Shown piece after piece: positions 8,125 to 16,387 of a stretch of 64,000 nucleotides of DNA. The notes under the pieces were generated by a model. That model saw only the letters and a program-made list of their open reading frames with translations, ran no database searches and was not told the origin of the DNA. This DNA is from Chryseobacterium formosum. GTDB taxonomy: Bacteria > Bacteroidota > Bacteroidia > Flavobacteriales > Weeksellaceae. How positions within the stretch are numbered: position 1 is the stretch's first letter; every line of letters starts with the position of its first letter. Location of the stretch: contig NZ_JAOVZW010000030.1 in the NCBI RefSeq assembly GCF_026460885.1, positions 16,710 through 80,709 of the forward strand, written 5' to 3'. The position numbers and the translations under genes were made by a program.

Positions 8125-8190
8125 AATATATTTCAATAATAAGTTTTCCTAATTTTAGCCTTTTTGTCCAACAAAATTTTTCCTGAATTT

Positions 8191-8688
8191 TTATAGTTCA
8201 GCTTTCTTTTTTTCCCATCCATCCTTTCTGCTTAAAAGCACATTTTTTGATTCAATTTTCCAATTATTTTCTACGTTCCTGATTATAAACTGGTCTTTTC
8301 TTTTAGTAAAGTATTCATATTCTATCTCGATAACGGCACGAGTATTTGACTTCATTATGAAATCAATTTTAACTGTCGTATCATTCATATAATCATATCT
8401 TGACGGCTTACCGGGAAAATATCCAAAATCTTCCTGAGGTTTCAAAGAAATTGAATCTGTAATCATTTTTCGCCTTTCTGTATACTCAGCAACCAATTCC
8501 ATTTCTCCGGGTTGTATTAAACTTGGCTCTTTCGGGTTTAATAGTGCTTCATTCCTTTCAAATACTTCTTTATCTAAAATGTCGATTTTTTGTAAACTCT
8601 CAACGAGAAAAGTAATAATTTCATTGGCTGAATGAATGAACTTTTCTGGTGTTTGACTTGTATTGATTTTTAATGCTTTATCAGTCAT
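8191..8688 (-). CDS. Small protein resembling NTF2-fold immunity proteins, 165 aa
   Basis: There is no signal peptide. The N-terminal half is helical (TPEKFIHSANEIITFLVESL). The C-terminal half is a run of strands with the pattern hxhxYEYF...QFIIRNVENNWKIESK, which resembles the curved sheet of NTF2-like folds and the end motif of NTF2-type immunity proteins in polymorphic toxin systems. That family link is inferred from pattern only. No toxin gene is next to it. It lies 41 bp below the RNA ligase and probably shares its transcript. Otherwise uncharacterised. Confidence 0.6.
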   Translation of the reverse strand: MTDKALKINTSQTPEKFIHSANEIITFLVESLQKIDILDKEVFERNEALLNPKEPSLIQPGEMELVAEYTERRKMITDSISLKPQEDFGYFPGKPSRYDYMNDTTVKIDFIMKSNTRAVIEIEYEYFTKRKDQFIIRNVENNWKIESKNVLLSRKDGWEKKKAEL

Positions 8689-8729
8689 GATTAAATATCT
8701 TTTTAATAATTATCGTTCCCTATCACAAC

Positions 8730-9767
8730 TTAAGAATTGGTAAGATTTGCAGTGATTATTCGGTTTATTTCGGCATGAATTCTTGTCAGAATCCATTCTT
8801 TTTCGGCGGGAGACAAATCGTTCAAAAGGTTGTTATTGTTTTCATTGAAATCGGTTACTACATCTTCCGAAAATTCTTTTTTAATTTCCGAAATCCGAAC
8901 TTGATTGTTCGCATCCAAGGTTCCTATTTTTGAGATTGCACTTTGCAATCTGTTTTGAGTGACGTAATTTCTCAATTCTTCTACGATGAAAGATAAATCT
9001 TCCGTTTTGGACGATACATTCGGGATGAACGACCATTTTTCTGCCTCATGAAATTTATCTTCTTCGTCGAATTCAGGATTTTTCAGTTTCACTATCGGTC
9101 TTTGAAATATCGTATTATCTATTTGGTTAAAAGGTTTGATGACAACGCCTTCTATCAAATTGTCGTTCAGTTCCGGAAGTCCAAATTCTTTGGGAGTGGT
9201 TGAATTGATTCTGATGTTGAAATTCATGGCTTCATTGAATTTCCCAATCAACAACGGTTTGGCGTAAAATATCCCGAATTGATTGAAATAATTGACCGAA
9301 CTTTCGTAATCCAGATAATATTTAGAATCCGAACCATTGGTTTCTACCGCAATATCAAAAGCGCAAAACTCGATTGTAGGTGCATAATATACTCCCGTTT
9401 GAATGGCGTGCAAATCGTTTATAGGATTGACTTCCGGATGAGGATATTTGCCTCCGAAAAGTTCGCCGTAAACAATGTATTTCTCTCCAATGATTTCGTT
9501 GCTGAGCTGTTCAAAAAGGCTCAGTATATTGTCTTCCAGTTTGTTTACAACCAATTGAAACCCAAAGAAATCGTCTGTCCAGCTGAGATAATCTTTTCTT
9601 TTGGCAAATTTCAACGTGCCTTTTTCGTAGATGAAACTAAAGTTGGCACCATGCACCTTTTCTGTAACTACCCATTTTAATTTTTCCATTTGGGAAAAAT
9701 CATTTTCACTTAATCCTAATTTTTTTAAATTATTGGGCATCTTTTCGTACCCTGAAAATTCGCTCAT
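8730..9767 (-). CDS. RNA ligase, Rnl2 (T4 gp24.1) family
   Basis: Rnl2-type ligases seal 3'-OH/5'-phosphate ends in nicked RNA duplexes using ATP. The nucleotidyltransferase motifs are clear: motif I EKVHGANFSF with the lysine nucleophile, then AKRKDYLSWTDDFFGFQLV, motif III region YIVYGELFGGKYPHP, motif IV EGVVIKPF and motif V IVKLKNPEF. The C-terminal domain typical of T4 Rnl2 is also kept (SAISKIGTLDANN). I use the ATG at 9767 because the conserved part (MSEFSGYEKMPNNLKKLGL) begins there. An extra 26 upstream codons are open but not family-like. It heads a three-gene run ending at the terminator near 7600. A role in RNA repair is known for the family; the in vivo substrate is unknown. Confidence 0.88.
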   Translation of the reverse strand: MSEFSGYEKMPNNLKKLGLSENDFSQMEKLKWVVTEKVHGANFSFIYEKGTLKFAKRKDYLSWTDDFFGFQLVVNKLEDNILSLFEQLSNEIIGEKYIVYGELFGGKYPHPEVNPINDLHAIQTGVYYAPTIEFCAFDIAVETNGSDSKYYLDYESSVNYFNQFGIFYAKPLLIGKFNEAMNFNIRINSTTPKEFGLPELNDNLIEGVVIKPFNQIDNTIFQRPIVKLKNPEFDEEDKFHEAEKWSFIPNVSSKTEDLSFIVEELRNYVTQNRLQSAISKIGTLDANNQVRISEIKKEFSEDVVTDFNENNNNLLNDLSPAEKEWILTRIHAEINRIITANLTNS

Positions 9768-9984
9768 ACTGTTATTTTTAAATTGCTGATTGAGTCGTTG
9801 ATTAATTAATAGATTGTAAATAAATAATGCTTCATTTCTTTTCAAGGCTCAAAAATGCTCAATTTAACTGTTTTTCTGATTGTGATCTATTATTACTATT
9901 TATTCGGTGCTCAAAATCGGAAGGTTTTGAGTAAATGAAATATTTTCACAAATAATTTTCCCAAATATATGATTTCTTCATAAA

Positions 9985-10017
9985 AATAAAGATTACGAAA
10001 TTCCGTAATCTTTATTT
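9985..10017 (-). terminator. Terminator downstream of the outer-membrane receptor gene
   Basis: Perfect 14-bp stem AATAAAGATTACG / CGTAATCTTTATT with flanking A and T runs, 64 bp after the receptor stop codon. Confidence 0.85.
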
Positions 10018-10032
10018 ATCTGCTCTTGCAAA

Positions 10033-10058
10033 AGATTGCTTCGTTCCTCGCAATGACA
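10033..10058 (-). repeat. Interspersed repeat, family 1, shortened inverted copy
   Basis: AGATTGCTTCGT..CCTCGCAATGACA is the reverse complement of the 6181-6213 element with the CACTTCGT block missing. Confidence 0.6.
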
Positions 10059-10080
10059 GTTATTAGTTCTTCACAATGAT

Positions 10081-12504
10081 TTACCCATTCCCAATTCTCT
10101 GTTTCAAATCATCCGCACCACCTGTTTTTCTTGGCTGTGCATTTTTAGATGAACCTAAATTATAGGTGTAAGAAAGCGTTGCAACACGGGTTTCTCTTCG
10201 CATTACGAAATTTTCGATGTAATTGGAATAGACGTTTTTAGCTTCAGGATTACTGGTGAAGAAAATATCATTGATGGCAAATTTCAAGGTGCTGTTGTTT
10301 TTAAATTTCTTTTGAGCACCGATATTCAGATACCAGTTTGGTTTTAAATTCATGTAAGCATAAACTTCACGGGCTCTGTAATTTCCGGTAAGTTCGGCGG
10401 TAAAACCATTTCCAAGTTTAAAAGAATTGATGCTGTTGACATTGAAAGTGAAATTTCCCTGGTTTTTAATATAGGTATCAGAAATATTTCCGGTGTAAGA
10501 ACCGTAGTATAAATTGGCGCTGTTGTTCATATCCCACCATTTTGCTACTTTCATGGGAGCAATAAGATATAGCCCTAAATAAGATGCCGAACTTAAATTA
10601 TCATTGGTCTGAACTACCACAATATTTCCGTTTTCTACGGTTGGTTTCAAAACATCGGTGATGTTATCTGAGGTTTTGCTGTAGCTTAACGTTGCAAAAT
10701 ATTTGTTTTTTAAGCTGTAGGTGAATTCATAATTCATCGTTGTTTGCGGATTCAAATCTGGATTTCCGGCTCTGTACGTTGTAGGATCGAGGAAAAACTT
10801 AAATGGATTCAACTGATTGTAACTAGGTCTTGTAATTCTTCGGCTGAAATTAAGTTCAATATTATTTTGGTCATTCAGATCGTAAGAAAATACGGCACTC
10901 GGAAACAATTGGGTATAATTCTTTTTGTTCACCTGATTGGTGGTAATCTGAGTTCCTGTCACATTGGTATTTTCGGCTCTTAAACCAAATGTGGTGCTGA
11001 ATTTATCCCATTTTTTAGATACGTTTCCGTACAATGCATTGATGTTTTCTTCATAGATAAAATGATTGGTTTTGTTTTGATCAACGATAGAAATTCCCGA
11101 AGTGGCATCGAAAAACTGCATATCATTATCGGCTTTTACGAAGCTGGTTTTAATTCCGGATTCTATTTTCCAGTTGTTTTTCAAGTGTTTCGATAAATCG
11201 GATTTTAAAGAGTAAATATTTAAACCACCATTGATGTCGCCTTTTAAAATATCAAAACTGCTTAGTGCTCCATTGATGGCGTAATTTTTCGTGTCAAAAT
11301 TCTGGAGCGAAGTATTTGAATAATTGATATAATCTAAATCGGTCGTTAATTCTGAACCTAAAGAATCGATTTTGTATTTATAGTTTAGATTGAAAGAAGC
11401 ATTTTTCCAATGATCTTTTGAGCGGTTTTGTGTGGTGAAAGTACTTTCAGGAAGCTGATTACTGCTTAAAACCAGACTTGAATTGTCACCTCTCGGATCA
11501 AATCTGTTGCTTACGAAACCTGCCGAAAACCCAATAATGTTATTGTCGTTGATATAATAATCCATTCCGGCTTTAGCGATGTGATTTCTAAAATTAAATT
11601 TTAAATAATTGTCCTGTATATAGGCTTTCCCGAAATTTCCATTGCTGTCGTAAAAGTTTCTGTCTAAAACAAGATGATTGTAAAATTCTCTGTAAGCAAA
11701 ACCATAATTGGCAAAGATGTTTACTTTTTTGTTGCGGTGATTGATGCTGAAATTATTATTGTTTTTAATATATTTTCCCGTTCCCAATGAAGTGGAAAGA
11801 CTTCCGTTCGTGCCTTTTCGCTGATCTTTTTTAAGTTTAATATTGATAATCGAAGTTCCTGCTGCATCGTATTTTGAGGAAGGATTAGTAATAAATTCTA
11901 CTTTTTCTACACTTGATGAAGGAATTCCTCGAAGATAATTGGCAAGATCAGTTCCGGTCATCGGTGTATTTTTACCATCGATTTGAACTAAAAGATTTCC
12001 TTTTCCTCTCAAACTGATATTGTCACTGCCGTCAATATTGACTCCGGGAGCTTTTTCCAAAACTTCAAAGGCTGAATTTCCGGTTGCAGCAATACTGTTT
12101 TCGACATTCAAAATCATTTTTCCTTCCTGTCGCTCGATATATGGTTTGGCTTTTGTTATGGTAACGCCTTCAATGGTTTTTTCATTTAAATGAATTATAG
12201 GAAGGTTTGTATTTTCCGTTACAGAAACAGTTTCAGACTTGTAGACTTCTGAACCGTTTTTGTTGATTTTTACCATGTAATTTCCATTTGCAAGATCATT
12301 AAATGTAAATTTTCCGTTTTGATCGGCAATCTCGGTTTTTACCAATTTGTTTTCTGAATTAAATAAATTGATTTCTATCTGATTTATTTTATCAGAATCG
12401 ATGCTTCCCGAAAGAGAGTAGATTTGGGAAGCGGTTTGTGCAGAGATTTTGCTGCTGAAAATAGACATCAGCAAAACAAAAATGAATAGGATTAGTCGTG
12501 CCAT
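10081..12504 (-). CDS. Outer-membrane receptor with carboxypeptidase-like, plug and OMP_b-brl_3 barrel domains
   Basis: The 807-aa product has a signal peptide (1-22, ending SAQ) and a carboxypeptidase-regulatory-like beta-sandwich (about 28-110, FTFNDLANGNYMVKINKNG). A TonB-dependent-receptor plug follows (about 125-225, with SLRGKGNLLVQIDGK and FITNPSSKYDAAG), then a 22-strand-type barrel of the flavobacterial outer membrane beta-barrel family. The C-terminus RIGNG lacks the usual aromatic final residue. No TonB box is obvious. The ligand is unknown. It lies 6 bp downstream of a MarR-type regulator gene and is almost certainly cotranscribed and controlled by it, which suggests an inducible uptake or stress-adaptive surface protein. 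Confidence 0.9.
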   Translation of the reverse strand: MARLILFIFVLLMSIFSSKISAQTASQIYSLSGSIDSDKINQIEINLFNSENKLVKTEIADQNGKFTFNDLANGNYMVKINKNGSEVYKSETVSVTENTNLPIIHLNEKTIEGVTITKAKPYIERQEGKMILNVENSIAATGNSAFEVLEKAPGVNIDGSDNISLRGKGNLLVQIDGKNTPMTGTDLANYLRGIPSSSVEKVEFITNPSSKYDAAGTSIINIKLKKDQRKGTNGSLSTSLGTGKYIKNNNNFSINHRNKKVNIFANYGFAYREFYNHLVLDRNFYDSNGNFGKAYIQDNYLKFNFRNHIAKAGMDYYINDNNIIGFSAGFVSNRFDPRGDNSSLVLSSNQLPESTFTTQNRSKDHWKNASFNLNYKYKIDSLGSELTTDLDYINYSNTSLQNFDTKNYAINGALSSFDILKGDINGGLNIYSLKSDLSKHLKNNWKIESGIKTSFVKADNDMQFFDATSGISIVDQNKTNHFIYEENINALYGNVSKKWDKFSTTFGLRAENTNVTGTQITTNQVNKKNYTQLFPSAVFSYDLNDQNNIELNFSRRITRPSYNQLNPFKFFLDPTTYRAGNPDLNPQTTMNYEFTYSLKNKYFATLSYSKTSDNITDVLKPTVENGNIVVVQTNDNLSSASYLGLYLIAPMKVAKWWDMNNSANLYYGSYTGNISDTYIKNQGNFTFNVNSINSFKLGNGFTAELTGNYRAREVYAYMNLKPNWYLNIGAQKKFKNNSTLKFAINDIFFTSNPEAKNVYSNYIENFVMRRETRVATLSYTYNLGSSKNAQPRKTGGADDLKQRIGNG

Positions 12505-12510
12505 CGTGTT

Positions 12511-12951
12511 TTATTTTTTAGAGTTGATTGTATTTTCTGAGATTTTTAATAGGGTATTGTTCATGATTTGTAGTTCTTCTTTAGAAATTCCATCTAAGGC
12601 GATTGCTCTGTTTTGTTCTACAATTTTTTGAACGTCCTTAATGATTTTTATACCTAAAGCTGTTACTTCAAGATTGGTTTTCCTTCGGTCTTTGCTGTGA
12701 ATGGTTCGAATTACATATTCAGATTTCACCAATAGCTCGATGATTCTTGTCACAGAAGCATTGTCTTTGAAAACTAAATTTCCGATTTCATTTTGAGTGA
12801 TTTCAGGGTTTTCGAGAATTGCTTTAATAATCAACCATTGATCGATTGTAATGGTAAAACCGTTGAGTTTTAGCTGTCTTTGAGCGTAATTTCTATATGC
12901 TCTTATCGCTTTATCTATGTTGTAAAATATGATTGAATCTAATTTTCCCAT
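12511..12951 (-). CDS. MarR-family transcriptional regulator
   Basis: The 146-aa protein has the winged-helix core of the family: helix-turn-helix from PEITQNEIGNLVFKDNASVTRIIELL (residues 46-71) and the wing VIRTIHSKDRRKTNLEVTALG, whose DxRR is typical of MarR proteins. Dimerisation helices lie at both ends. It is the first gene of a two-gene operon with the receptor at 10081-12504. Two palindromes just upstream are likely autoregulatory operators. Family members commonly respond to small phenolic or oxidative ligands; none can be named here. Confidence 0.93.
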   Translation of the reverse strand: MGKLDSIIFYNIDKAIRAYRNYAQRQLKLNGFTITIDQWLIIKAILENPEITQNEIGNLVFKDNASVTRIIELLVKSEYVIRTIHSKDRRKTNLEVTALGIKIIKDVQKIVEQNRAIALDGISKEELQIMNNTLLKISENTINSKK

Positions 12952-12970
12952 AATTAAAAGTTTAATGATG

Positions 12971-12995
12971 ATTGATCAATTATTGATATATCAAT
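12971..12995. promoter_or_regulatory. Two palindromes, probable MarR operators
   Basis: ATTGATCAAT (12971-12980) and ATTGATATATCAAT (12982-12995) are both perfect palindromes 20-45 bases upstream of the MarR start codon and share the TTGAT / ATCAA half-site. This fits dimeric winged-helix binding. The assignment is inferred. Confidence 0.5.
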
Positions 12996-13133
12996 TAATT
13001 TGTAGCTGAGTTTTTTATTTTGTTACAATCGACACGAAGTTTTTTCAGTACTAATTTTAATGAAGAAAATGAGTTTTATAAATTATTGAATATGAAAAAG
13101 TTATATTTAGCTTAAATACCAATAATATTTTCG

Positions 13134-13141
13134 TATATTTG
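13134..13141 (+). promoter_or_regulatory. -7 element of the cold-shock gene promoter
   Basis: TATATTTG followed by C. It predicts a transcript start near 13147, about 250 bases before the start codon. Confidence 0.55.
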
Positions 13142-13146
13142 CATAG

Positions 13147-13398
13147 CAATTAATAGAAAGGTTTTCGACTTTTGCTTCAGGCAGGGTTAAAAACATTTAT
13201 TTTCCCTCAGTTTTCACATTTCAGATGCCCCAGTTTATTCCTTAAAAATATTTGTACCGGCAATCTTTATATTATTACTGAAAAACAATAGGATACCTTT
13301 CTACATCAATTTCAGAAATAGTATTTGATGAAATGAAATGTTTTAAAGTAAAACTTCATTCAAATATCAGCTCGTAACAAATAAATTTTTAAATATAT
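13147..13398 (+). promoter_or_regulatory. Long 5' leader of the cold-shock gene
   Basis: About 250 bases without coding potential follow a good -7 element. A hairpin with arms ATTTGATGAA (13323-13332) and TTCATTCAAAT (13355-13365), with an inner GTTTT / AAAAC stem, sits shortly before the start codon. Long structured leaders are known from cspA-type mRNAs, where they act as thermosensors; that role here is inferred. Confidence 0.45.
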
Positions 13399-13833
13399 AT
13401 GGCGGATTCTTTCTCAAAAAAAGAAAATTTCAAGAAAAAAGTTCAGAAAGCAAAAGAAAAAGCTCAGAAAAGAGAAGAGCGTAAAACGGTCAACAACAAA
13501 GGTAAAGGTCTTGATGACATGATCATGTATGTTGATGCAAACGGTCAATTGACTTCTACACCACCGGATAACAGCAATGTTGAGGATTTTGACATCAACA
13601 ACATCCAATTGGGTGCAGCTCCTATTGAAGCGGAAGAATTAATTAAGACGGGAATTGTAACATTTTTCAGTGAAAAAGGTTACGGTTTTATTACAGAAGA
13701 CGGTTCTAAAGAAAATGTATTCTTCCACAGTAACAACTGTATGGAGCCGATTAAAAAAGGAAACAAAGTATCTTTTGAAAAAGAGAAATCTCCAAAAGGT
13801 TTTGTTGCCGTAGAAATCAGAATGGTTAAATAA
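13399..13833 (+). CDS. Cold-shock domain protein with a basic N-terminal extension
   Basis: Residues 82-144 form a cold-shock (OB-fold) domain with the RNP motifs KGYGFITEDGS and VFFHSNN. It binds single-stranded RNA or DNA. Ahead of it is a Lys/Glu-rich segment (1-40, mostly KK, KE and KR repeats) and a linker ending IEAEELIKTG. At 144 aa it is twice the length of CspA (about 70 aa); this extended form is common in Flavobacteriia. It is monocistronic with a strong terminator. Confidence 0.93.
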   Translation: MADSFSKKENFKKKVQKAKEKAQKREERKTVNNKGKGLDDMIMYVDANGQLTSTPPDNSNVEDFDINNIQLGAAPIEAEELIKTGIVTFFSEKGYGFITEDGSKENVFFHSNNCMEPIKKGNKVSFEKEKSPKGFVAVEIRMVK

Positions 13834-13877
13834 TTATTCAATTTCGGAATCAAAAACCGAATAGATTATATTACAGT

Positions 13878-13908
13878 AAAGGCTCCAATTTGGAGCCTTT
13901 GTTTTTTT
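13878..13908 (+). terminator. Terminator of the cold-shock gene
   Basis: Perfect stem AAAGGCTCCA / TGGAGCCTTT followed by G and seven T. Confidence 0.9.
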
Positions 13909-13973
13909 GTAATGAAAAATTTTCACTCATAAATAGGAAAATATTTTCTGTGATGTAAGAGTAGGAGTTGACC

Positions 13974-14187
13974 ATGCAAAAAAGTATAGTTACATCGTAT
14001 CAAGATAAAATAACATAGCAAAAAAGTGAAATCATATTGTTAAAGAATAAAGATACAGCTCAAAAAAGTAAAGTTACATGACAAGAATGAAAAATTACAT
14101 CGTGCCAAAGTGTAATCACATCAGTAAAAAGTAAACTTACAATGCAAAAAAATAAAGTTACATTACAAAAATGCAACTTTACTTTGA
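13974..14187 (-). repeat. Degenerate 21-bp tandem repeat array B
   Basis: About ten units of 20-22 bp with consensus GCAAAAAAGTAAAGTTACATC follow cassette gene B, as in array A. The unit at 14144-14163 is identical over 20 bases to one in array A. The array ends in the same imperfect hairpin (AAAGTTACAT / ATGCAACTTT). Unit-to-unit divergence is high and there are no unique spacers, so it is not a CRISPR. Confidence 0.75.
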
Positions 14188-14221
14188 TAAAAATATTGAA
14201 TTACTGAGTTTCAATATTTTT
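14188..14221 (-). terminator. Terminator of cassette gene B
   Basis: Stem AAATATTGAA / TTCAATATTT with a T-run on the minus strand, 17 bp past the stop codon and before the repeat array. Only the left arm (AATATTGAA near 6541) survives at cassette A. Confidence 0.75.
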
Positions 14222-14237
14222 AAGGTTTAAACACAAA

Positions 14238-14960
14238 TTATTTTCTATTGGTAAACTCTATCGTTGAAACAGTTTTATATTCCGGGGAAGTGGCTCCGTA
14301 GAGGCTTTTTACGTATTTTTTAATTTTTAGAGAGATGGCATAGACTCCTGTATCTTCTGCGTAAAGAATTCTGTCACGTTCTATGATTTTAGTGTTCAAC
14401 ACAGACTCGGTTTGGTCTACGACAAGGGTTACAGCTTTTAATGATTCGTGATAGGTGCTGAGGTTTTGCAACTTTAGCGCATCTTCATTGGGTGTGTAAG
14501 CAGGTAAGGTGGAAAGCATTTGTAAAAGGAGACCGAAATTTTCAGCTTTTGAAGTGAAAGACTGTCGGGAGGTAGATGATGTTTTGGGTGCTTCTTTACC
14601 TTCTTCCATCGGTGGATTGATCTTCCTTGAGCTGCCCTGAATGGTCTGGGTTAAAGATCTTGCCTGATCTAAAGTTCCTTCTGGTAAGCCCACAATTTCC
14701 AATAAATTAATGATGCTTGTACAAGTAGATCTTAAATTTTCAAAAGCGGTTTGACGGGCAACGATTGCATTTTTATTAGTGCTTCGTTTGTCTCCAACTT
14801 CTATCAGTTTTGCATTGGCATTGATGTATAATGCCTGAAGACTGTTAACTGTAATGTCGGCAATCGGTGGATTGTAAAGGCTGTACGTAGAAACTTGTTG
14901 CGTAATTTTTTGAAGGTTCGCTGCATTTTTAGCGTGACCTACTTCTGAGGTGCTTGACAT
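14238..14960 (-). CDS. Cassette protein B: paralogue of the 6754-7485 protein, 240 aa
   Basis: It shares start (SSTSEVGHAKN), end (YVKSLYGATSPEYKTVS) and the Ser-rich middle (SSTSRQSFTSKAENFG) with protein A across its full length. It is helical, soluble-looking and built of two similar halves separated by a low-complexity linker. It has the same promoter sequence, a terminator in front and a tandem repeat array behind. The conserved parts are the two helical units and the C-terminal YVKSLYG; the linker is free to vary, which argues that both copies are under selection. Function unknown. Confidence 0.85.
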   Translation of the reverse strand: MSSTSEVGHAKNAANLQKITQQVSTYSLYNPPIADITVNSLQALYINANAKLIEVGDKRSTNKNAIVARQTAFENLRSTCTSIINLLEIVGLPEGTLDQARSLTQTIQGSSRKINPPMEEGKEAPKTSSTSRQSFTSKAENFGLLLQMLSTLPAYTPNEDALKLQNLSTYHESLKAVTLVVDQTESVLNTKIIERDRILYAEDTGVYAISLKIKKYVKSLYGATSPEYKTVSTIEFTNRK

Positions 14961-14985
14961 ATCAATTGTGTTTTTGTTAGTGATT

Positions 14986-14993
14986 CAAATATA
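14986..14993 (-). promoter_or_regulatory. -7 element for cassette protein B
   Basis: TATATTTG lies 26 bases before the start codon, matching the arrangement at cassette A. Confidence 0.65.
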
Positions 14994-15069
14994 GAAATTA
15001 TTTTGAATGTGTGTTAGGTTTTGTTAGAATATTTTGATTTCGAATATGTTATGTTAAGTTGGGGTAGTG

Positions 15070-15098
15070 AAAAAGACCGGAATTACTTCTGGTCTTTT
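15070..15098 (-). terminator. Terminator of the barrel/WYL-like gene
   Basis: Stem AAAAGACC / GGTCTTTT with inner bases CGGAATTACTTCT, between the gene ending at 15151 and cassette B. Confidence 0.8.
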
Positions 15099-15120
15099 GT
15101 TGTCTTGTAGTGTTTTTCTG

Positions 15121-15142
15121 GCGCAAGCGTCTCGCTTGTGGC
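15121..15142. repeat. Short palindrome, GCGCAAGCG type
   Basis: GGCGCAAGCG tct CGCTTGTGGC lies just past the stop codon of the 15151-16338 gene. It corresponds in place and partly in sequence to the palindrome at 7683-7708. Confidence 0.6.
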
Positions 15143-15150
15143 CGCTTTAG

Positions 15151-16338
15151 TTATATGAAAAAACTTTGATTTAAAATTTCCAGCTTTAGAATTGCATTTT
15201 CATCGACTCTAAAATGTCGTTCTTCTCCATTTCTTAATAAACAATCTGCGATTACAACTTTATTTTGAATAAACTCTTTAACAAATATTATTCTTTTTGT
15301 TGTATTGCCTTGTAAATCACGATAAATAATTCTGTAAAAATTATTTTTTTCAAAAATAAAATCTTTTATTTTACTGAATTCCCCCACGTCACTTTTAAAC
15401 TCTGGAATTTTCTCTAGAATTAAATCATCTACTTTCATCTTATCTTCACCCAACATAAAATCATTAAATTTCATTTTTGAGAATCTATCTCTGAAAATGT
15501 CATAATATCTTACCTCATATTTATGATGATTGAAAATTATTTCTAAGGGAAGCACATATATATGTTTAAGTGATTTTGCACTTTCCTTTAAAATGTCTTT
15601 TCCTAAATCATATCTAAAAATATTTTTATTATTAATTGCATCTTTGATAGGATTTAAATCTAGGTTTGGTAAAATTTGAACTGTATCAATTGGTATAAAA
15701 TCTTCTGAAAATGATCCTGACAGGGAATTGTACCATTTACATTTTAATAAATATACAGCAGAGATCTTTTTTCGATTACCTGATTTTGGATTGAAACCAA
15801 TTTTTTCTTCATTTAACTTTACATCAATTACAGTTAAAACAGGTGGTAAAAAATCTAAATGAGCAGTAATTTTATCGATCGATTTATATTCTGTTTGACT
15901 GAAAGTAGTTTTTAGTTTACCTAGTTCTAGATCACAAGAATTTAGAATAACTTGTTTATTTAGAAACTCGTTCTTAATTTCCTTTAATATCGATGGATTA
16001 TCAAATCTATTTAAAACTACATCTTTTGTTACAATTTCATCATTTACTCTATCTTCGCGATTAACGTCGCTGTCATTTTTTTCGATTAGTTTTAAATCAT
16101 TAATATTAAACCATAAATTTTCGAATTTATGGTTTTTGTGAGAATAGAAAATACATCTAACTTGACCGGATTTAATAATTCCTGTGTCAATGTCATATTG
16201 TTTTGGAGAATTTAAAATTTCAGAAACGACAAGGATTGGAGGAGTCATGGATGCCAAGCCGGCAATTTTTACCTTGGTAGAATTGTTATCATAAGGATGG
16301 TTTTTTAAAGAATATAAATCACCAAGTCTTGTATTCAT
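15151..16338 (-). CDS. Uncharacterised protein with two SH3-like units and a WYL-like C-terminal domain, 395 aa
   Basis: I know no name for this protein. Residues 1-88 (VKIAGLASMTPPILVVSEIL ... VRCIFYSHKNHKFENLW) and about 150-225 (ITAHLDFLPPVLTVIDVKLN ... LKCKWYNSLSGSFSEDF) look like two copies of one small beta-barrel, comparable to DUF2158/SH3-like domains. The last 60 residues (FYRIIYRDLQGNTTKRIIFV ... IADCLLRNGEERHFRVDENA) resemble a short WYL-type ligand-binding barrel. No helix-turn-helix is visible, so it is not an ordinary WYL repressor. It is divergent from the reverse transcriptase gene, and the two share a 350-bp control region. WYL domains are known from defence and CRISPR regulators; a partnership with the transcriptase is inferred from context. 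Confidence 0.7.
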   Translation of the reverse strand: MNTRLGDLYSLKNHPYDNNSTKVKIAGLASMTPPILVVSEILNSPKQYDIDTGIIKSGQVRCIFYSHKNHKFENLWFNINDLKLIEKNDSDVNREDRVNDEIVTKDVVLNRFDNPSILKEIKNEFLNKQVILNSCDLELGKLKTTFSQTEYKSIDKITAHLDFLPPVLTVIDVKLNEEKIGFNPKSGNRKKISAVYLLKCKWYNSLSGSFSEDFIPIDTVQILPNLDLNPIKDAINNKNIFRYDLGKDILKESAKSLKHIYVLPLEIIFNHHKYEVRYYDIFRDRFSKMKFNDFMLGEDKMKVDDLILEKIPEFKSDVGEFSKIKDFIFEKNNFYRIIYRDLQGNTTKRIIFVKEFIQNKVVIADCLLRNGEERHFRVDENAILKLEILNQSFFI

Positions 16339-16350
16339 AATTATTAAGTT

Positions 16351-16383
16351 TTTGTAAATTTAATAATTATAGTGTTATATTTG
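16351..16383 (+). promoter_or_regulatory. Promoter reading towards the reverse transcriptase
   Basis: TTTG at 16351-16354, a 21-bp spacer and TATATTTG at 16376-16383 match the flavobacterial consensus. Transcription should begin near 16388, leaving a 300-base leader before the transcriptase start. Confidence 0.65.
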
Positions 16384-16387
16384 CTGT

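Noticed and set aside
13974..14187. CRISPR array
   Set aside because: Units directly adjoin, diverge strongly, and there are no unique spacers and no cas genes.
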